41,546 nt of DNA. Origin: an uncultured Ferrovum sp. GTDB lineage: Bacteria; Pseudomonadota; Gammaproteobacteria; Burkholderiales; Ferrovaceae. A program made the position numbers and the translations under genes. The first letter of the stretch is position 1. Each line of letters begins with the position of its first letter. Under the pieces are notes generated by a model that ran no database searches, was not told the DNA's origin, and saw only the letters and a program-made list of their open reading frames with translations. The stretch spans positions 1-41,546 of the forward strand of contig CAIPBT010000076.1 of assembly GCA_903863375.1 (NCBI GenBank). Reading direction: 5' to 3'. Of the stretch, positions 31,438-41,546 are shown in pieces.

Positions 31438-32062
31438 GCCCCTCCTGACAGTAGATGCCTGCGTCTTCAATATAGTCGAGAACCGGATCGGGGAGCAAAT
31501 AGCGCGGGCTGCGCCGTTCTGCCACCATCCGGCGGATGGCGGTAGCAGAAATTTCCAGTGCCGGTGCGGTCAGCACCCTCAATCCGCCACACGTGCCAGC
31601 GCCCGGCGTGGCGCCCTGTTGTCGGGCCCACCAAGCCTGCAGCGCGGGTGGGATGGCGGCAGCAAGGTCGATGCCCGGCCGTGGCACGATGGCGAGATGA
31701 CAGAGGCGTTCCAGCTCCTGCCAGCAATGCCAGGTGTGCAGCCGCACGAAGGCGTCGGCTCCCAGGATCAGCCACAGGGTTTCGTGGTCGCCAAAGCGCA
31801 TGCGCAGCGCGCGCAGGGTTTCCACGGTGAAGCTAGGACCCGCCCGCAGCAGTTCGATCGCGTCGGGCTGCAAGGCTGGATTGTCGCGGCAGGCGAGCTC
31901 TACCATGGCCAGGCGCTGACCGGCGGAGGCCTGGGTGCCGCGCTGCCAGGGGCGCGCCGGCACCAGCAGTACCTGGCGCAGCAGCAACTGTTGACGGGCT
32001 TCTTCCGCCAGCCGCAGGTGCCCATGGTGAATCGGGTCGAAGGTACCGCCCAGCAGGCCAAT
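31427..32062 (-). CDS. nadD: Nicotinate-nucleotide adenylyltransferase, probably with a non-canonical start
   Basis: Essential NAD synthesis enzyme that adenylylates nicotinate mononucleotide. In frame, GLLGGTFDPIHHGHL (His-x-Gly-His nucleotidyltransferase motif) is followed by the known core, LGADAFVRLHTWH and the C-terminal ISATAIRR. The conserved N-terminus lies upstream of the first standard start (TTG 31987), and starting there would delete the catalytic motif. Between that motif and the next upstream in-frame stop there is no ATG, GTG or TTG. The codon at the family's usual position is ATT (32062-32060), giving 211 residues, near the 213 of E. coli NadD; CTG 32056 or 32053 are alternatives. 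ProA stops 13 bp upstream, so reinitiation is plausible. The ribosome site is weak. Product call is firm; start is not. Confidence 0.85.
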   Translation of the reverse strand: MGLLGGTFDPIHHGHLRLAEEARQQLLLRQVLLVPARPWQRGTQASAGQRLAMVELACRDNPALQPDAIELLRAGPSFTVETLRALRMRFGDHETLWLILGADAFVRLHTWHCWQELERLCHLAIVPRPGIDLAAAIPPALQAWWARQQGATPGAGTCGGLRVLTAPALEISATAIRRMVAERRSPRYLLPDPVLDYIEDAGIYCQEGHEP

Positions 32063-32075
32063 GCCGCCGGGGTGG

Positions 32076-33374
32076 TCAGCCGCGGACGTGGCCGTCTCCG
32101 AACACCACGTATTTCTGGCTGGTCAGGCCTTCCAGACCGACCGGCCCGCGGGCGTGGATCTTGTCGGTGGAGATGCCGATTTCGGCGCCAAGGCCATATT
32201 CGAAGCCGTCTGCAAATCGGGTGGAGGCGTTGATCATCACGGAGCTGGAGTCGACTTCGCGCAGGAAGCGCATGGCGTGGCTGTGCTGCTCGGTCACGAT
32301 GGCATCGGTATGCTGCGAGCCATGCCGCGCAATATGCCGGATGGCGGCATCCAGATCGGCCACCACCTTGATGGCCAGGATCGGCGCGAGGTATTCGGTA
32401 TCCCAGTCTGCGTCGTGCGCCTCCTGCATGTCTGGTACCACCGCCCGGGCCGCCGTACAGCCGCGCATTTCCACTCCCTTGTTGCGATAGATGGCAGCCA
32501 GCGGCGGCAGCAGGGTGCCGGCCACCGCCTGATGCACGAGCAGGGTTTCCATCGTGTTGCAGGTGCCGTAACGCTGGGTCTTGGCGTTGTCGGCAATCGC
32601 AATGGCCTTGGCGGGGTCTGCGCTCTCGTCCAGGAACACATGGCAGATGCCATCAAGATGTTTGATCACCGGTACGCGGGCATCGTTGGCGATCCGTTCG
32701 ATCAGGCCTTTGCCGCCGCGGGGCACGATCACGTCGATGTGCTGGCGCATGGTGATCAGCTCACCTACCGCTGCCCGGTCGGTGATGTCGAGCACCTGGA
32801 CCACGCTGGCCGGCAGCCCCGCCACGCGCAGCCCTTCGTGCATGCAGGCGGCAATCGCCTGGTTGGAACGAACAGCTTCCGAGCCGCCGCGCAGGATGCA
32901 GGCATTGCCACTTTTCAGGCACAGGGCGGCGGCGTCGGCGGTGACATTGGGCCGAGCCTCGTAAATGATCGCGATCACGCCGAGCGGCACGCGCATGCGT
33001 CCAACCTGGATGCCGCTGGGCCGGAAGGACAGGTCGGTGATCTGTCCGACCGGATCGGGCAGGGCCGCCACCTGGCGCAAGCCAAGCGCCATGGCCTGAA
33101 CACCCTTCGCCCCCAGCGTGAGACGGTCGATGAAGGCAGCATCCAGTCCGCGCGAACGGGCGGCCGCCAGATCCTGCTGGTTGGCGGAGACCAGGGCGTC
33201 GACATCACGTTCAAGGGCGGCAGCGGCCGCCAGCAGGGCCTGGTTCTTGGTGGCCGTGGTGGCACGCGCGATCTCGGTCGCGGCGGCACGGGCTGCCTCA
33301 CCCAGTCCCAGCATGTGCTGATGTAGTTCGGGGTCGCTCAGGCTTGCGCCATGGGGCAGATCGGGATGGTTCAT
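32076..33374 (-). CDS. proA: Gamma-glutamyl phosphate reductase
   Basis: NADPH-dependent reductase giving glutamate semialdehyde in proline synthesis; cytoplasmic aldehyde-dehydrogenase fold. [33 protein letters not shown] and [12 protein letters not shown] form the cofactor part, and the catalytic cysteine is in [14 protein letters not shown] (about residue 272). The end includes [15 protein letters not shown] and [14 protein letters not shown] choose ATG 33374 (432 residues, E. coli 417); ATG 33389 and TTG 33446 are in frame upstream with no better ribosome site. A 153-bp gap to holA may hold its own promoter, but I see no convincing one. proB is not in the window. Confidence 0.94.
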   Translation of the reverse strand: MNHPDLPHGASLSDPELHQHMLGLGEAARAAATEIARATTATKNQALLAAAAALERDVDALVSANQQDLAAARSRGLDAAFIDRLTLGAKGVQAMALGLRQVAALPDPVGQITDLSFRPSGIQVGRMRVPLGVIAIIYEARPNVTADAAALCLKSGNACILRGGSEAVRSNQAIAACMHEGLRVAGLPASVVQVLDITDRAAVGELITMRQHIDVIVPRGGKGLIERIANDARVPVIKHLDGICHVFLDESADPAKAIAIADNAKTQRYGTCNTMETLLVHQAVAGTLLPPLAAIYRNKGVEMRGCTAARAVVPDMQEAHDADWDTEYLAPILAIKVVADLDAAIRHIARHGSQHTDAIVTEQHSHAMRFLREVDSSSVMINASTRFADGFEYGLGAEIGISTDKIHARGPVGLEGLTSQKYVVFGDGHVRG

Positions 33375-33527
33375 TCGGACAAAATCCATCAAGGGGCCGG
33401 CGGACGGTGCCGCCGACAATCCATCATCATAGCGCGGTGCTGACAAGGGTCAGCGATCGACGACAAATTGGCCACCGGCGCGCGTTGTCCGTAGCCGCTG
33501 GCCGGCTCTCGGGCAGTCCCGTTCCGC

Positions 33528-34553
33528 TCAGGCGCACGCCTGCATCAGCCGCAATCCAAGACCGAGCAGGATGTCCCAGGGGTCGGCATCGCCGGCCATG
33601 CCCTTCGAGGCGCGGTCGAGCAGGGCCACTTCCTGCAGGGCCCTTTGGGCTGCTGCCAGCGGCAGCCGGCGCACATGGCGTTCGATCTGCCCCTGGCGCG
33701 CGCCCCAGACCCGGGCATCGCGCATGGCCTGCGCCAGTGGCCTTCCCTGGGCCAGGGCACTGCCAACGCGCACCACGCCGCGCAGGCTTTCGGCAAGCGA
33801 CCAGACGATCAGGGGCAGGGCCTCGGCGCCCTCCTGCAGTCCGCGCAGGGTGCGTTCAAACCGCAGGGCGTCGCGCGCCAGCAGCGCCTCGGCCAGATCG
33901 TCGATGTTGAAGCGGGCCACGTCCATCACGGCTTCGCGCACGGCGGCATCCGGCAGGCTGCCGGCCGGGTGCAACAGCGCGAGCTTCTGGATTTCCTGAA
34001 AGGCGGCCAGCAGGTTGCCTTCGGTGCGTTCCGCCAGCAGCAGCAGGCTGTCTGGGGATACCTGCTGGCCCTGGGCCGCGAGACGCTCCTGAATCCAGGC
34101 CGGCAGGCGCTCCCGTGTCACCGGTTCGGCCTTCACCACCATGCCGGCGGCGGCCAGTGCGGTGAACCATTTGCTGCGGGCGATGGCAGCCTCAAGCCCC
34201 GGCAGGTTGACCAGCACCAGGGTGGAGTCGCCGAGGTGCGCGGCCAGACCCTCGAGCGCCCGGGCGCCCTCCACCCCGGGCTTGCCGCTCGGGATGCGCA
34301 GTTCCAGCACCCGCCGGTCGCCGAACAGGGAATCGGTGCTGGCCGCCAGGGCCAGACGCGACCAGTCGAAACCCTGCTCGACGGTCAGCACCTCTCGTTC
34401 GGCGAAGCCCTGGCGGCGTGCCGCTGCCAGGATCCGGTCGCACGCCTCAAAGCCGAGCAGCGGCTCGGCACCCACTACCACGTACAAGCCAGCCAGGCCA
34501 CGTTCGAGGGCCTTCGCCAATCGTTCGGAGTCGATACTGCCTGTGATGGCCAT
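33528..34553 (-). CDS. holA: DNA polymerase III subunit delta
   Basis: 341-residue clamp-loader subunit that opens the sliding clamp ring. Family features are the early LYVVVGAEPLLGFEACDRI, SLFGDRRVLELRIPSGKPG, LVLVNLPGLE, LLAERTEGNLLAAFQEIQKL and the C-terminal helical collar (from about 215). The Walker A lysine is absent, as expected for delta. ATG 34553 follows lptE by 21 bp. The leuS-lptE-holA order is a proteobacterial signature, which supports the call because the sequence itself is poorly conserved. Confidence 0.92.
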   Translation of the reverse strand: MAITGSIDSERLAKALERGLAGLYVVVGAEPLLGFEACDRILAAARRQGFAEREVLTVEQGFDWSRLALAASTDSLFGDRRVLELRIPSGKPGVEGARALEGLAAHLGDSTLVLVNLPGLEAAIARSKWFTALAAAGMVVKAEPVTRERLPAWIQERLAAQGQQVSPDSLLLLAERTEGNLLAAFQEIQKLALLHPAGSLPDAAVREAVMDVARFNIDDLAEALLARDALRFERTLRGLQEGAEALPLIVWSLAESLRGVVRVGSALAQGRPLAQAMRDARVWGARQGQIERHVRRLPLAAAQRALQEVALLDRASKGMAGDADPWDILLGLGLRLMQACA

Positions 34554-34574
34554 GTCGGACGGGGCGCGGAGTGC

Positions 34575-35101
34575 TCAGTGCTGCGTCGTGGACCGGGGCA
34601 GTTGCAGCGCTGCCAGCCGCAAGAGCAGGAGGTGGATCGAATCCGCCTCCAGTTGCTGGTAGATCACCGTGGCCTCGCTGTCCTTGGCGAGTGTGTCGGG
34701 GTCGTTCACCGAAAGCACCCGTTCGGAAATCAGTTCGGCTGGCGCCAGCAGGATCTCACCCTCCGGGGTCAGGGCCTGAAATTGTACGCGCTCGCGCAGG
34801 GTCACTTCACGCACCCGGCCCGCCGTGGTGAGCGAGAGGATCACCCGTTCGCGACGTTCATTCAGGATCTGCAGACGCACCTCGGCCGAAGCGGCCTGGT
34901 CGGTCAGCGTCAGGCCGGGATAACGGCGCAGGGCCTTCTGCAGGCCCTGTGGAAAGGAACCCGTTGTCGTGCCTTCCAGGTGCAGGCGGCTGAAGTGCAT
35001 CGCCTCACCCTGGTTGCGCAGGTGAAAGCCACAGCCACCCAACAGGGCGGCAAGCAGGCCGGCAAGCAGCCCGACACCCAGCAGCCGCAGCGGGGCGCGC
35101 A

Positions 35102-35102
<1 letters not shown>
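34575..35102 (-). CDS. lptE: LPS-assembly lipoprotein LptE
   Basis: 175-residue outer-membrane lipoprotein that plugs LptD and inserts LPS. Signal segment with lipobox LLGGC, lipidated Cys24, followed by GFHLRNQGE, the family's typical first strand. The rest is LptE-like beta/alpha (LTDQAASAEVRLQILNERRE). ATG 35102 shares one base with the leuS stop (TGATG), so translation is coupled; the open frame extends upstream inside leuS but is not part of the gene. No ribosome site of its own. Confidence 0.92.
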
Positions 35103-39639
<4,537 letters not shown>

Positions 39640-39764
39640 GTAACTCCACTTGACTGAAGCAGGACGCTCGACCACCGGCGTCTGCTTGTTTGGGGACTGT
39701 CAGTCAGGCCGTCGGCTCCGAAGTGCGGGCGACAGCAAGGGGGGCGTGGTCGAATTAGGACACC

Positions 39765-39770
39765 AGAATA
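39765..39770 (-). promoter_or_regulatory. Candidate -10 element for the rhlE-leuS unit
   Basis: On the minus strand TGC-TATTCT forms an extended -10-like element, with TGGTCA 16 bp upstream as a weak -35. The implied leader before the helicase ATG would be about 118 bases, long enough for post-transcriptional control. Confidence 0.35.
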
Positions 39771-39810
39771 GCACAGCGCCTGCCCGTGACCAGTATTTCC
39801 TCAGCCGCCT

Positions 39811-40398
39811 TCAGGACTTGTCGGCGGCGCGCCGCCGGCGCACCCACCACACGGTCAGGGCGACCACCAGCAGGCCAGCCGCCACCGGGGCCAGCGGCTG
39901 CAGGACTGCCCGCAGGGCCCCGGGCTGGCTGAGCAGCGGCAACAGCTGCTGGCCAAGCAGATAGCCCAGTGCCGAAAAGGTGCACGACCACAACAGGGCG
40001 CTGAAGGCATCGATCAGCAGGAAGCCCAGCGCCGACATGTTGCTCATGCCAACCGCCATCGGGCCCACCGTACGCAGGCCATACAGAAAGCGCAGCAGCA
40101 CGATCAGCGGGGTATGCCAGCGCGTCAGCAGGGCATTGAAGCGCTCCAGCCGGGGCGTCAGCGCCGGGAACCAGCGCAGCAGCACCTTGCCCTGCAGGCG
40201 GCCCAGCCAGAAGTACAGGTTGTCGCCCGTGGTGGCGGACACGGTGGAACACAGGATCACCAGACGCAGGTCAAGCAGGCCGCTCGCGGCCGCCATGGCG
40301 GCCAGCATCAGGATGGTTTCGCCCTCGACGATGGCGCCGACCAGCACCGCGTAATAGCCGTAAGCGCCGATCTGGTGCTGCATTTCAGGGAGGTTCAT
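39811..40398 (-). CDS. DedA family inner-membrane protein
   Basis: 195-residue polytopic membrane protein of the DedA/SNARE-associated family. EGETILMLAAMAAASG, TTGDNLYFWLGRLQG and LLRFLYGLRTVGPMAVGMSNM are the conserved blocks, including the Arg and Gly-rich re-entrant region. Such proteins act in membrane homeostasis and polyprenyl or phospholipid recycling, with transported species differing by member. ATG 40398 (MNLPEMQHQIGAYGYY) is the family start; the open frame to 40701 lies antisense to uvrD and is not real. It is divergent from uvrD across 40 bp. Confidence 0.92.
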   Translation of the reverse strand: MNLPEMQHQIGAYGYYAVLVGAIVEGETILMLAAMAAASGLLDLRLVILCSTVSATTGDNLYFWLGRLQGKVLLRWFPALTPRLERFNALLTRWHTPLIVLLRFLYGLRTVGPMAVGMSNMSALGFLLIDAFSALLWSCTFSALGYLLGQQLLPLLSQPGALRAVLQPLAPVAAGLLVVALTVWWVRRRRAADKS

Positions 40399-40425
40399 GA
40401 ACCTGAGCTTCCTTGGGGTAGGCCG

Positions 40426-40431
40426 TATAAT
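40426..40431 (+). promoter_or_regulatory. uvrD: -10 element immediately before uvrD
   Basis: A perfect TATAAT ends seven bases before ATG 40439. Transcription would begin at about 40438-40439, the start codon itself, which would give a leaderless mRNA. No -35 consensus is visible upstream, and no ribosome site precedes the ATG. The complement (ATTATA) could also serve the dedA side. Confidence 0.5.
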
Positions 40432-40438
40432 CGCATGG

Positions 40439-41546
<1,108 letters not shown>

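Noticed and set aside
31427-31987. Shorter nadD model starting at TTG 31987
   Set aside because: It would drop GTFDPIHHGHL, which is present in frame just upstream and is required for catalysis.

Overview
The window is 41.5 kb of GC-rich, densely packed chromosomal DNA from a Gram-negative bacterium, most probably a betaproteobacterium of the order Burkholderiales. The order is inferred from gene neighbourhoods: DUF971-ubiE-Tim44-like-ubiJ-ubiB, a LivM-LivG fusion inside a liv cluster, leuS-lptE-holA-proA followed by nadD-rsfS-rlmH-maf-rng, and pilT/pilU divergent from yggS-proC. LptE and PilT/PilU indicate a didermic cell with type IV pili, and the ubi genes indicate ubiquinone respiration. 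I do not commit to a genus. I see no rRNA or tRNA gene, insertion sequence, prophage or CRISPR array; almost everything is core or housekeeping.

Layout. 0.3-5.0 kb (minus): phoB-phoR, then a mannose-type EIIA, HPr and Enzyme I, a phosphorelay with no sugar permease in view. 5.1-10.2 kb (plus): DUF971, ubiE, a Tim44-like membrane protein, ubiJ, ubiB and a methyltransferase-fold protein with a signal peptide. 10.3-15.2 kb (minus): branched-chain amino acid ABC transporter livK-livH-livM::livG-livF, with a terminator-like hairpin after livK. 15.4-19.3 kb (plus): polyamine ABC transporter potABCD. 19.3-19.8 kb (minus): an OhrR-type peroxide sensor. 20.1-24.5 kb (plus): gamma-carbonic anhydrase, a VanZ-domain membrane protein, a 2Fe-2S ferredoxin, an alpha/beta hydrolase, HemJ and an RlmL-type methyltransferase, mostly with overlapping stop and start codons. 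24.5-26.7 kb (minus): pilT-pilU. 26.7-28.5 kb (plus): yggS-proC. 28.5-40.4 kb (minus): a long co-directional run in transcription order dedA, rhlE-like helicase, leuS, lptE, holA, proA, nadD, rsfS, rlmH, maf, rng. 40.4 kb to the end (plus): uvrD, cut by the window edge.

How they work together. The 0.3-5.0 kb block pairs phosphate sensing with a regulatory PTS. The ubi block supplies the methylation, lipid-carrier and kinase-like parts of ubiquinone synthesis. Liv and Pot are two import systems on divergent promoters in a 221-bp gap. The long minus-strand run serves translation, ribosome assembly, NAD and proline synthesis, replication clamp loading and LPS export.

I found no clearly new multi-gene system. 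The most unusual direct observations are: nadD has no ATG, GTG or TTG upstream of its conserved N-terminus, so an ATT start is the best candidate; uvrD has a perfect TATAAT ending 7 bp before its ATG, which predicts a leaderless mRNA; a Pho-box-like array lies before phoB; two mutually exclusive hairpins lie between livK and livH; and a G8-C-G5 tract sits inside the Tim44-like gene.
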